The position numbers and the translations under genes are program-made. Positions 41,085 through 49,718 of a DNA stretch of 64,000 nt are shown here, in pieces (position 1 is the first letter of the stretch; each line of letters opens with the position of its first letter). Under the pieces are notes generated by a model. That model was not told the origin of the DNA. It made no database searches and worked only from the letters and a program-made list of their open reading frames with translations. Source of the DNA: an uncultured Bacteroidia bacterium (GTDB lineage Bacteria; Bacteroidota; Bacteroidia; Bacteroidales; F082); contig CACYHP010000004.1 in NCBI GenBank assembly GCA_902774295.1, positions 1 through 64,000 on the forward strand. The letters are read 5' to 3'.

Positions 41085-43637
41085 ATGAAAAAATTATTAA
41101 CATTGGTGATTGCTGTAGTCCTCGGGATGAGCGCATTATTTGCAAATCCTGTTGATGTTACTACAGCTAAATCGTTAGGACAGATGTTTGTCCAGGCGAC
41201 TTTTGAAAAGACAATGAGAGCTGATCTTGAGCTGTACTACACAGTTACGTCAGACAACGGTCAACCTTGTGTCTACGTTTTTAACATCGGTAACGAAGGT
41301 TTCGTTATGGTAGCTGCATCTGACAATGTGCGTCCTATTCTCGCTTATTCAGAGAACGGCCCATTTGATGCAAGTAACCCTTACAACGGCGCTATGTTCA
41401 TGCTTGAGACTTACAAAAACAGTATCAGCTATGCTATCGAGAAAGACATTAACGCTACTCCTGAAATCGCAGGTCAATGGGAATCATTGCGCAACAGCGG
41501 CAAGTTGAGTAACAAGAGAGCTAAGACTGTTGGACCACTCGTTCAGACCAAGTGGAATCAGAACAGCCCTTATAACCTTTATGCTCCACAATCATCAGCA
41601 CAGGGTGCTCCTGGTGGACGTTGCTATGCAGGTTGCGTCGCAACAGCCATGAGCCAGGTTATGAAATACTGGAATCATCCTATCCAGGGCGAAGGCAGCC
41701 ACTCATACTACTGCCCAGGTTATGGTCAGCAGTCAGCAAACTTCGGCGCCACCACATATCAATGGGATCTTATGCCAAGATCATTGAGTGGCGCATCACA
41801 GGAACAGATTGAGGCTGTTGCAACACTCATGTATCACTGTGGCGTTGCAGTTGATATGAGCTTCGCTCCTGATGGCAGCGGCGCATACTCACAAGATGTT
41901 CCAGGTGCCATGGCAGACTACTTCGATTATGACTACTGCGTCCAGAAACAAAGAAGTTCACACTCTCTCGCCAGCTGGATTAACTTGCTTAAGGCTGAAT
42001 TCGACCTCGGTCGTCCTGTTTACTATTCAGGACATAGCTCAGAAGGCGGCCACGCTTTCGTCGCTGACGGCTATAATGAGGATGACTTCATCAGCTTCAA
42101 CTTCGGATGGAGTGGCTCTGACGACGACTGGTATGCAGTCGACGCTATCGATTACAACCAGGGCGCAGCAGCCATCTTCAACTATGTTCCAACAGCTGTC
42201 TATCAGAACACAGTCCAGGCTCCAACCAATGTTACAGCAACAAAGACTAGCGAATTGGCACAGGAGGCGGTAATTACTTGGACAAACCCAACCAAGACCA
42301 TGAACAACCAGACTCTCACATCTATCGACCAGATTGTTGTGACAAGAGAAGACAAAGTCATCTACACCGTTGATAACCCAACACCAGGTGCAAACCTGAG
42401 CTTCGTTGATGAACACGTTCCTTGCTACAGCACATTTGAATATAGAGTGTACGCAGTTAAGGACGGCGTGAACGGCGTTTTCGGTACAGCTACAGAGTCA
42501 TTCGGCCCAACATGCGAATGGAAGATCGTCGCCACATCATCAAATATGCAGGGATGGAAGAACGGTTACATCGTAGCTTACGATGGCGCTGGCAATGAAA
42601 TCGACAGATTCACCATGACAAGCAGCAACCCTACAACTTATAGCATCCAGATGACACTTGGTAAAGTGTACTTCGGATGGAAAGCCGGCTCAGACAATGT
42701 GTCACTCACATACAAGATCAAGGATTCAACAGGAAATATCGTTTGCCAGTATGAAGGAAACTCGTCTGATATTCCGGAAGGAACCTTCTATTCGGGCAAC
42801 AACGGCTGCGGCAATGCTGCTCCAACATCAGTTCCTGCAAATTTGCACGCTACAACAGACGGTGACAATATCATCCTCACCTGGGAAGGCACTGCAAAAG
42901 ATAACTTCGGCTTCAACATCTATCGTGACGGTTTGCTTTGCGAACTCTCACATTCTAACGAATTCGTCGATGAAGCTCCAGCAATCGGCGGTCACTGCTA
43001 TCAGGTCTGTGTCCTCGGCGAAGGCGGCGAGTCAGAACTTTCAAACGAGGCTTGCGGTACAGCTGGCGAAGGCTGCGACGCTGCAAAGAATGAATGGTAC
43101 TACATCCAGTCAAACGGCAAACCGGCTATCACATGGGAAGCCCCAGATAATACTGAAGGTTTGGAAGCTTACTTCATCTACAGAAAAGTTAATGAAGACG
43201 GCGAATACGAACGTATCAAGATCGTTGCTCCAAACAAGACAGAATACAAAGAGACCAAAGCTCTTGAATTTGGTAACTGGTACTATTACAGAGTGGTTGC
43301 TTACTATAAGGCAATCGAATGCTACTCAGCACCAGCAAAAGCTATGTATAACAACGATTATTTCGTAAAGATTTACTACAGCCCAGAAGGTGTTGACGAG
43401 AGCATGGCTCAGGGTATCGAGATGTATCCTAACCCAGTGAAAGACATGCTTACAGTGAAAGCTGAAGGCCTCAGCAACGTGGTTGTCTACAACTCAGTCG
43501 GACAGAAAGTGTTTGAACAGAATGTCGATGCTGAAGAGACAACAATCAACACAGGTAGCTTCGAGGCTGGTATCTATATGGTTCGCATCATTGCCAACGG
43601 CAACGAAGTGACACGTAAGATCTCAGTTGTTAAATAG
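41085..43637 (+). CDS. C10-family cysteine protease with type IX sorting domain, copy 2
   Basis: 850 residues. Signal peptide 1-20, prodomain about 21-150, peptidase with Cys184 (YAGCVATAMSQVMKYWNHP) and His323 (EGGHAFVADGY), then Ig/Fn3-like modules. One of these (WYYIQSNGKPAITWEAPDN) is absent from copy 1. The sorting domain reads MYPNPVKDMLTVKAEGL ... AGIYMVRII. Nearest to copy 3 in its last 200 residues. It starts 39 bases after copy 1 with no terminator between them, so the two probably share a message. Its stop codon begins a heptad repeat. Confidence 0.93.
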   Translation: MKKLLTLVIAVVLGMSALFANPVDVTTAKSLGQMFVQATFEKTMRADLELYYTVTSDNGQPCVYVFNIGNEGFVMVAASDNVRPILAYSENGPFDASNPYNGAMFMLETYKNSISYAIEKDINATPEIAGQWESLRNSGKLSNKRAKTVGPLVQTKWNQNSPYNLYAPQSSAQGAPGGRCYAGCVATAMSQVMKYWNHPIQGEGSHSYYCPGYGQQSANFGATTYQWDLMPRSLSGASQEQIEAVATLMYHCGVAVDMSFAPDGSGAYSQDVPGAMADYFDYDYCVQKQRSSHSLASWINLLKAEFDLGRPVYYSGHSSEGGHAFVADGYNEDDFISFNFGWSGSDDDWYAVDAIDYNQGAAAIFNYVPTAVYQNTVQAPTNVTATKTSELAQEAVITWTNPTKTMNNQTLTSIDQIVVTREDKVIYTVDNPTPGANLSFVDEHVPCYSTFEYRVYAVKDGVNGVFGTATESFGPTCEWKIVATSSNMQGWKNGYIVAYDGAGNEIDRFTMTSSNPTTYSIQMTLGKVYFGWKAGSDNVSLTYKIKDSTGNIVCQYEGNSSDIPEGTFYSGNNGCGNAAPTSVPANLHATTDGDNIILTWEGTAKDNFGFNIYRDGLLCELSHSNEFVDEAPAIGGHCYQVCVLGEGGESELSNEACGTAGEGCDAAKNEWYYIQSNGKPAITWEAPDNTEGLEAYFIYRKVNEDGEYERIKIVAPNKTEYKETKALEFGNWYYYRVVAYYKAIECYSAPAKAMYNNDYFVKIYYSPEGVDESMAQGIEMYPNPVKDMLTVKAEGLSNVVVYNSVGQKVFEQNVDAEETTINTGSFEAGIYMVRIIANGNEVTRKISVVK

Positions 43638-43665
43638 TTTACGGTTTACGGTTTACAGTTTAAAG
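43635..43665 (+). repeat. TTTAnnG heptad repeat beginning at the copy-2 protease stop codon
   Basis: Stop TAG (43635-43637), then TTTACGG, TTTACGG, TTTACAG, TTTAAAG. The last heptad merges with the arm of the following terminator. Confidence 0.8.
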
Positions 43666-43704
43666 AGCGCGAGGCGACGGTAAGATTTGCTTAGCGCTCT
43701 TTTT
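43662..43704 (+). terminator. terminator between protease copies 2 and 3
   Basis: 9 bp stem AAAGAGCGC (43662-43670) with GCGCTCTTT (43694-43702), a 23-base loop and T-rich 3' side. It would separate copy 3 from the transcript of copies 1 and 2, at least in part. Confidence 0.65.
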
Positions 43705-43720
43705 CTTTAAAATATTAACC

Positions 43721-46291
43721 ATGAAAAGAATCTTATTGATAATCATCGCTTTGTTGGCACTTAACACTCTGACAGCTAATCCTGTCGATGTTGACAAAGC
43801 TCAGGGCCTTGCCCGGAAATTCGTCGCATCTCATTTTGAGATTCAGAACAGAAATCTTGACGTGACGCTGGCATATACTGCTTATGCTGACAGAAACGAG
43901 ACATGTTTTTATGTCTTCAATGTCGGAAATCAGGGCTTTATAATCTTGTCGGCTGATGATTCCTATCGTCCGATTATAGGTTATTCAGAGAACGGCAATT
44001 TTGATATCAACAATATTCCTCCTGCGCTGCGCGATTATCTTGATGGTATCGTTGAGGTCAGGGGTATGAGAAGCCGTTCGTCGATGAATGCCGCGGCTCC
44101 TGACGTCGCCGCGGACTGGCAGATGCTCGAAAAGAACGGACGTCTCGTCTCAAGACATGGCGGCAGAGGCGTCGACTACCTCGTGCAGACACAATGGGAC
44201 CAGAGCTATCCATATAACTATTACTGTCCGGAAGATTCTGCCGGCTCACATGGTCATACCTATGTAGGTTGTCTCGCCACTGCAATGGCACAGCTGGTGA
44301 CGTTCTGGAAATATCCGGAACACGGAAACGGCAGCCACTGCTATATACACGAAGACTACGGTGAAATATGCGCTGACTTCGAGAACTCCTATTATGACTG
44401 GGATCACATGGCAAACAAACTCAATGAGAACTCACCTCTTGAAGAGATTCAGGCTGTTGCATTGATTAGCTTCCACTGCGGTGTCATGATTGACATGGGC
44501 TATGGTCCTGACGGTAGCGGCGGCGGCTCCGGAGGCATCCCCAGCGCTTTGCATACTTATTATAACTATAGCGACGCCAATATCCAACGTCGTCGCGATG
44601 ACTACAAGACTGAGATTTGGAAAAGCATGGTACGCGAACAGTTCGACATGGGCTGGCCGATGTATTACGGCGGCTGCGAAGAAGACGGCTGCCACGCCTT
44701 CGTCTGCGACGGTTACGACGACTACGATTTGTTCCATTTCAACCTCGGATGGGGCGGCAGCTCCGACGGATGGTATCTCATCGATGATGCCCCGTACACT
44801 CATCCTGCCGACGCTATGTTCAACTTCGTGCCTCAGGTGGTTTACGACGCCACTCCAAGCGCCCCGACAGACCTTGTCGTGACAACGGAATCCGACACAT
44901 CGTTCGATGCAACATTGACTTGGACCAACCCTACGACATATCTCGACGGCACCCCAATGACCGATATCGAAAAAATCGTCGTCATGCGTAACAGCAAGGT
45001 CTGCCACGAGATTACAGAAGGCATCGTCGCCGGACAGCAGATGACTATCACCGACCACGTGCCATATTACGACAGCTACGAATATAAAGTTTTCGCTGTC
45101 AGCAACGGTCGTAACGGCAAACAGGTTCTGCGGAGAGATATTGCTTTTGGACCTGCATGCGACTGGAGAATCGTGATGACATCAACAGATTATTATGGCT
45201 GGAAAGATAACTATATCTCGATTTACAACATGGCTAACACAGAAGTCGCTCAGATGACCCTTACCTCATCGACACCGCAAGCAGCTCATGTCGATGTGCC
45301 GGTTGGACGCGTCAAATTCGGCTGGGCCGCATCAAACGACACCATCGACAATATCTCATTTAATATCTATAACTCACAGAACGTCAGTCTGTTCTCGTTC
45401 TCTGGCTCGACAGCTGAAATGAATGAAGGAGTGTTCCTTGAGGTCAATAACGGCTGCGGCAACACTGGCGTTTGTGGCGCCCCAACTGATTTGGAAGGCA
45501 CCGCTGATGGCGAAGATATCATCCTCGAATGGAACGGCTCACTGACCAATGCATACGCTTTCTGCATCTATCGCGATGATGTTATCTATCAGATGGTTAC
45601 AGATAATTCTCAGCCTTACGTTGACCATTATACCGATGGACTTGGACATTGCTATAATGTCAGCGTACTTTGCGAAAACGGTGAGACTGAATTGTCAGAA
45701 ATGAACTGTGTCAGCGTTGGTGACGCTTGCAATCCGGCAAGAAACGTTTGGTATTACATCCAAAATAGCGGAAAACCTGCCATTACATGGGAGGCACCTG
45801 AAAACACGGAGAATCTCAGTGCATATTTCGTCTACAGAAAATGCAATGAAGATGGCACATACCAGCGTGTAAAGATTGTGTCTGCTAACAAATTTGAATA
45901 TAAGGAGACTGCTCCGCTTGAATATGGTAACTGGTATTATTACAAAGTTATAGCATTCTATCAGGATTTAGATTGCTACTCAATTCCGGCTCAGGCAAGG
46001 TATAACAACGAGTATTATGTAAAATTGTACTATTCTCCTGATAATATTGGTGAGAATGAAACTCAAAACATTGAGATTTACCCAAATCCTGCAAAGGATA
46101 TGTTGACTGTCAAGGCGGAAAATCTTAGCAGTGTCGCGATTTATAACTCAATTGGACAGAAAGTGTTTGAACAGAATCACGATGCTAATGAGATGACAAT
46201 AAATACAAACGATTTTGAATCAGGAATTTACATGGTTCGAATAGTCGCTGATGGTCATGAAATGATACGGAAAGTTTCAGTGATGAAATAA
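43721..46291 (+). CDS. C10-family cysteine protease with type IX sorting domain, copy 3
   Basis: 856 residues. Signal peptide 1-19, prodomain about 20-155, peptidase with Cys184 (YVGCLATAMAQLVTFWKYP) and His325 (DGCHAFVCDGY), FHFNLGWGG, then the same module order as copy 2. The sorting domain reads IYPNPAKDMLTVKAENL ... SGIYMVRIV. Catalytic residues are kept, but the pocket segments differ (GSGGGSGGIPS, EEDGCHAF), so specificity may differ. No TAnnTTTG box is obvious in the 83-base gap. A bidirectional terminator follows. Confidence 0.93.
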   Translation: MKRILLIIIALLALNTLTANPVDVDKAQGLARKFVASHFEIQNRNLDVTLAYTAYADRNETCFYVFNVGNQGFIILSADDSYRPIIGYSENGNFDINNIPPALRDYLDGIVEVRGMRSRSSMNAAAPDVAADWQMLEKNGRLVSRHGGRGVDYLVQTQWDQSYPYNYYCPEDSAGSHGHTYVGCLATAMAQLVTFWKYPEHGNGSHCYIHEDYGEICADFENSYYDWDHMANKLNENSPLEEIQAVALISFHCGVMIDMGYGPDGSGGGSGGIPSALHTYYNYSDANIQRRRDDYKTEIWKSMVREQFDMGWPMYYGGCEEDGCHAFVCDGYDDYDLFHFNLGWGGSSDGWYLIDDAPYTHPADAMFNFVPQVVYDATPSAPTDLVVTTESDTSFDATLTWTNPTTYLDGTPMTDIEKIVVMRNSKVCHEITEGIVAGQQMTITDHVPYYDSYEYKVFAVSNGRNGKQVLRRDIAFGPACDWRIVMTSTDYYGWKDNYISIYNMANTEVAQMTLTSSTPQAAHVDVPVGRVKFGWAASNDTIDNISFNIYNSQNVSLFSFSGSTAEMNEGVFLEVNNGCGNTGVCGAPTDLEGTADGEDIILEWNGSLTNAYAFCIYRDDVIYQMVTDNSQPYVDHYTDGLGHCYNVSVLCENGETELSEMNCVSVGDACNPARNVWYYIQNSGKPAITWEAPENTENLSAYFVYRKCNEDGTYQRVKIVSANKFEYKETAPLEYGNWYYYKVIAFYQDLDCYSIPAQARYNNEYYVKLYYSPDNIGENETQNIEIYPNPAKDMLTVKAENLSSVAIYNSIGQKVFEQNHDANEMTINTNDFESGIYMVRIVADGHEMIRKVSVMK

Positions 46292-46325
46292 AAAAAAATC
46301 GGGATTTAATCCCGATTTTTTTTAT
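46292..46325. terminator. bidirectional terminator between protease copy 3 and folA
   Basis: Perfect 9 bp stem AAATCGGGA (46296-46304) with TCCCGATTT (46310-46318), loop TTTAA, A-run before and T-run after. Confidence 0.9.
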
Positions 46326-46822
46326 TGTTTGCGTTCCCAAGTCTCGAACTTGTAACTGCAGTCAATCTGCGGGTCTTCGTCAATGACCTTCAAATCGATG
46401 AGGTCGTAATTGCTGAAGTTGATGATAGGGAAGAAGGTGTCGGCCTCGAAGTCTTTGTCGATGCGTGTGAGATAAAGCTTGTCAGCCATCGGCAGGAACT
46501 GTTCGTAAATCATTCCGCCGCCGATGATGAAGACCTCCTCTTCGTTAAACACCATCTTCATGGCATCCAAAACAGAATTGGCCAATTCGAAACCTTCCGG
46601 CGCTTCGTTTAATCGAGTTGAGATTATGATGTTGCGGCGTTTGGGCAGAGGCTTCTGATTAGGCAGCGACATATAGGTTTTGTAACCCATTATCACGGTG
46701 TGCCCTGATGTCACCTCCTTGAAATGTTTCAGGTCGTTCGACAGATGCCAAATCAAGTCGCCGCCCTTGCCGATGGCACGGTTCTTCGCCATCGCTACTA
46801 TTATTGAGATTTTTGTTTTCAT
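46322..46822 (-). CDS. folA: dihydrofolate reductase
   Basis: 166 residues from ATG 46822, which overlaps the thyA stop by 4 bases (ATGA); a longer upstream reading is unlikely. DHFR hallmarks: [44 protein letters not shown] and [15 protein letters not shown]. It regenerates tetrahydrofolate consumed by thymidylate synthase, its operon partner. Confidence 0.96.
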   Translation of the reverse strand: MKTKISIIVAMAKNRAIGKGGDLIWHLSNDLKHFKEVTSGHTVIMGYKTYMSLPNQKPLPKRRNIIISTRLNEAPEGFELANSVLDAMKMVFNEEEVFIIGGGMIYEQFLPMADKLYLTRIDKDFEADTFFPIINFSNYDLIDLKVIDEDPQIDCSYKFETWERKQ

Positions 46823-47646
46823 ATCGAGACCTCCGCCTTGATTGCATCCCAAGGATTATAATTTTCCAAGGTAAAATCCTCGTATTTGAAATCAAACAGA
46901 CTTTTGACTTCAGGGTTTAACTTCATCGTCGGAAGCGGTCGCGGCTCGCGTGAGAGCTGCAGCTTAACCTGTTCCATGTGGTTGTTGTAGATATGCACAT
47001 CGCCGAATGTGTGGACGAAATCGCCAGGTTCGAGTCCGCATACCTGTGCCATCATCATTGTCAATAACGAATATGACGCGATGTTGAACGGCACGCCGAG
47101 GAACACGTCGGCTGAGCGTTGGTAGAGCTGGCACGACAGTTTGTTGTTTGCCACATAAAACTGGAAAAAGGCATGGCATGGTGGCAGTGCCGCCTTACCT
47201 GCAGCCACGTTCTTGGCGAAGTCCTTCTCATGCTCATCTGGCAGGACGCTCGGGTTCCAGGCTGTCACAATGTGACGGCGGCTGTTCGGGTTGTTTTTGA
47301 TGCTGTCGATGACCTGCTGGATCTGGTCGATGCCTTCGTTGTTCCAGTTACGCCACTGAGCGCCGTACACCGGACCGAGGTCACCGTCGGCATTAGCCCA
47401 TTCGTCCCAGATCGATACTTTATGGTCATGAAGATATTTTATGTTTGTGTCGCCGGCGATGAGCCATAGCAACTCGTAGATTATCGATTTCAGGTGAACC
47501 TTTTTCGTGGTCACGAGCGGAAAGCCTTCTGAGAGGTTAAACCTCATCTGATGCCCGAAAATACTGATCGTTCCGGTGCCTGTGCGGTCGCCTTTCTGCA
47601 CGCCCTCGTCAAGGATTCGTTGAAGTAGGTCTAAGTATTGTTTCAT
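46819..47646 (-). CDS. thyA: thymidylate synthase
   Basis: 275 residues. [30 protein letters not shown], active-site Cys in [13 protein letters not shown], and [20 protein letters not shown]. It makes dTMP from dUMP with methylene-tetrahydrofolate. It overlaps the upstream transporter and the downstream folA by 4 bases each, a tight three-gene operon for thymidine nucleotide supply. Confidence 0.97.
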   Translation of the reverse strand: MKQYLDLLQRILDEGVQKGDRTGTGTISIFGHQMRFNLSEGFPLVTTKKVHLKSIIYELLWLIAGDTNIKYLHDHKVSIWDEWANADGDLGPVYGAQWRNWNNEGIDQIQQVIDSIKNNPNSRRHIVTAWNPSVLPDEHEKDFAKNVAAGKAALPPCHAFFQFYVANNKLSCQLYQRSADVFLGVPFNIASYSLLTMMMAQVCGLEPGDFVHTFGDVHIYNNHMEQVKLQLSREPRPLPTMKLNPEVKSLFDFKYEDFTLENYNPWDAIKAEVSI

Positions 47647-48926
47647 TTTACCAATTTGGTATTATAATTTTCTTTAAACACTATTGCGAACAATATTCCC
47701 ACTACCAATGCGAATACTGCGAATGTGTACCACGCATTTGACCATCCAAATATCAGCTCGCTGAAGTTTTTAATGCCGTCAATGCCTCCAATGAAGTGTT
47801 TTACCACCCAACCGGCTGCGTAGGCACCAATGGTCGCGCCGAAACCGTTGGTCATCATCATAAACACACCCTGTGCACTGTTTCTGATGCTCACGTCAGT
47901 GTTCTGGTCGACAAACAAGGAACCGCTGATGTTGAAGAAATCGAAAGCGACGCCGTAAACTATCATCGAGAGGATGAGCAGCACGAGGCCGAAGCCTTCC
48001 GGACCACCCGCTCCAAGGAAGGCGAAGCGAAGGAACCATGCCATAAATGAGATAATCATCACTTTCTTAATGCCATATCTGCGGAGGAAGAATGGGATTA
48101 GCAAGATGCACAATGTCTCTGAAATCTGTGAGATTGATGAAAGGAAAACGTTGTGCTTCACGATGAATGCGTTGGCATAATCCGGATTGAATCCGAAATC
48201 ATCCAGGTAAGTGGTGGCGAAGCCGTTGGTAACCTGCAGGCACATGCCGAGAAGGAATGAGAAAATGAAGAAGATACACATCTTTTTCTCTTTGAACAAT
48301 GCGAAGGCGCGGAGACCGAGAGCATCGACGATAGAGCCTTTCTGGACATTTTTGTTCACAGGACATGCTGGTAATGTGAAAGCATAAAAACCTAATATGA
48401 CGCTCCACGCTGCCGAGAGGTACAGCTGCATATAGCTGTCCTTGTATCCTGTAAAGTTGACGATCCACATCGAGGCGATGAATCCGATGGTGCCGAACAC
48501 GCGGATAGGAGGGAAACTCTTGACGATATCCAAGCCTGCTTTCGACAAGGCGTTGTACGACACTGAGTTACCCAGTGCTATCGTAGGCATGAAAAACGCC
48601 ACACTGATGGCATAATATGGGAAAATCTGTCCGAATCTGAGGTCACTGCCGTATTGCATTCCCATATAACCTGCCATAGCCATGAAGATGGCTGCCAGAA
48701 AATGGCATATTCCAAGCAGTTTCTGCGCCGGGATCCAGCGGTCGGCGACGATACCCATCAAGGCTGGCATAAACAGTGATACGATGCCTTGGATGGCGAA
48801 AAATGAACCGATTTTGGCGTCAAGATCGATATTGTCGAGATATACGCCAAGCGAACACAAATAAGCTCCCCATACTGCAAAGATAAGGAAGTTCATCACG
48901 ATTAAACGAAACTTAATCCCTTTCAT
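47643..48926 (-). CDS. MFS nucleoside:proton symporter family transporter
   Basis: 427 residues, twelve hydrophobic segments. The start [25 protein letters not shown] and [18 protein letters not shown] fit the NupG/XapB branch of the MFS. It should import nucleosides across the inner membrane. Its operon with thyA and folA (4-base overlap with thyA) supports pyrimidine nucleoside uptake, but the substrate is not proven. Confidence 0.87.
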   Translation of the reverse strand: MKGIKFRLIVMNFLIFAVWGAYLCSLGVYLDNIDLDAKIGSFFAIQGIVSLFMPALMGIVADRWIPAQKLLGICHFLAAIFMAMAGYMGMQYGSDLRFGQIFPYYAISVAFFMPTIALGNSVSYNALSKAGLDIVKSFPPIRVFGTIGFIASMWIVNFTGYKDSYMQLYLSAAWSVILGFYAFTLPACPVNKNVQKGSIVDALGLRAFALFKEKKMCIFFIFSFLLGMCLQVTNGFATTYLDDFGFNPDYANAFIVKHNVFLSSISQISETLCILLIPFFLRRYGIKKVMIISFMAWFLRFAFLGAGGPEGFGLVLLILSMIVYGVAFDFFNISGSLFVDQNTDVSIRNSAQGVFMMMTNGFGATIGAYAAGWVVKHFIGGIDGIKNFSELIFGWSNAWYTFAVFALVVGILFAIVFKENYNTKLVK

Positions 48927-48954
48927 ATTTTAATGATTTTTTGTTGTTTCATGA

Positions 48955-49551
48955 TTATTTCGAAGTGTTTTCATCCGTTTCAACACGTTTTATCTCAAAA
49001 ATCGCGTCGCGGAGGATGACTGCCTTCTCGAAATCCTCGTTTTCAACGGCCTCGTCGAGCTGTTCCTGAAGCTGTTTGAGCGTGACCTCGCCCTTGTTGC
49101 TCTTGTTTTCATCACCGTCCTTAGCTTCTTCAATCTCGCTGTCCTCAATCACAATGCCTGTCTCAGTCATCACGTCTTCATTGGCGTAAATCGGGCACCT
49201 GAAACGCAGTGCCAAAGCGATGGCATCGGAGGCTCTGGCGTCGATAACGGTGGTCAGACCGTCTTTTTCACAAACCAGTTCCGCATAGAAAACCCCATCG
49301 AGGTAACGGTCAATGCAAACTTCCCTTATATTAATAAGGTACACATCGGCGAAAGCTTTGAAAAGGTCGTGGGTGAGGGGGCGTTTGCCCTTGTGATTTT
49401 CGGCGGCGAGTGCAATCGATTGAGCCTCAGCACTTCCGATGATGATAGGCATCTTCAGCTTAGAGCCTTTTTCGCTCAAAAGCAAAGCATACGCGCCACT
49501 TTGCGACGACGTATATGTCAATCCGATTTCCTCAAGCACAATCTTATTCAT
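48955..49551 (-). CDS. bifunctional nuclease family (DUF151) protein with UVR domain
   Basis: 198 residues. DUF151 domain at 1-130 (LPI-like KMPIIIGSAEAQSIALAAEN, VIDARASDAIALALRFRCPIYA), an acidic linker (145-160), and a UVR motif at about 160-195 (LKQLQEQLDEAVENEDFEKA, AVILRD), as in UvrB/UvrC interaction helices. The family has reported DNase and RNase activity in plants and Bacteroidota relatives; the physiological role here is unknown. The -7 box lies 4 bases before the ATG, so the message may be leaderless. Confidence 0.88.
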   Translation of the reverse strand: MNKIVLEEIGLTYTSSQSGAYALLLSEKGSKLKMPIIIGSAEAQSIALAAENHKGKRPLTHDLFKAFADVYLINIREVCIDRYLDGVFYAELVCEKDGLTTVIDARASDAIALALRFRCPIYANEDVMTETGIVIEDSEIEEAKDGDENKSNKGEVTLKQLQEQLDEAVENEDFEKAVILRDAIFEIKRVETDENTSK

Positions 49552-49555
49552 TCTA

Positions 49556-49563
49556 CAAAAATA
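49556..49563 (-). promoter_or_regulatory. -7 box (TATTTTTG) of the bifunctional nuclease gene
   Basis: CAAAAATA on the plus strand, only 4 bases from the ATG at 49551. The predicted start of transcription falls at or near the start codon. Confidence 0.68.
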
Positions 49564-49718
49564 CGAAAAAATCTTTGACGGACGATGCTAAAAATAATTT
49601 TTAATAAAATTAAATTTTTTTCTTTGATAAGAAAAATATTATTCGGAACTTTGCAAGTTGAAAACATTGAAAAAAAGTAAATAGTAGTAAAAATAATTAT
49701 TAATTAAAAATTTTGCGT

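Noticed and set aside
24872-43665. Heptad arrays as CRISPR repeats
   Set aside because: Units are 7 bases, contiguous and degenerate, with no spacers and no cas genes anywhere in the window.
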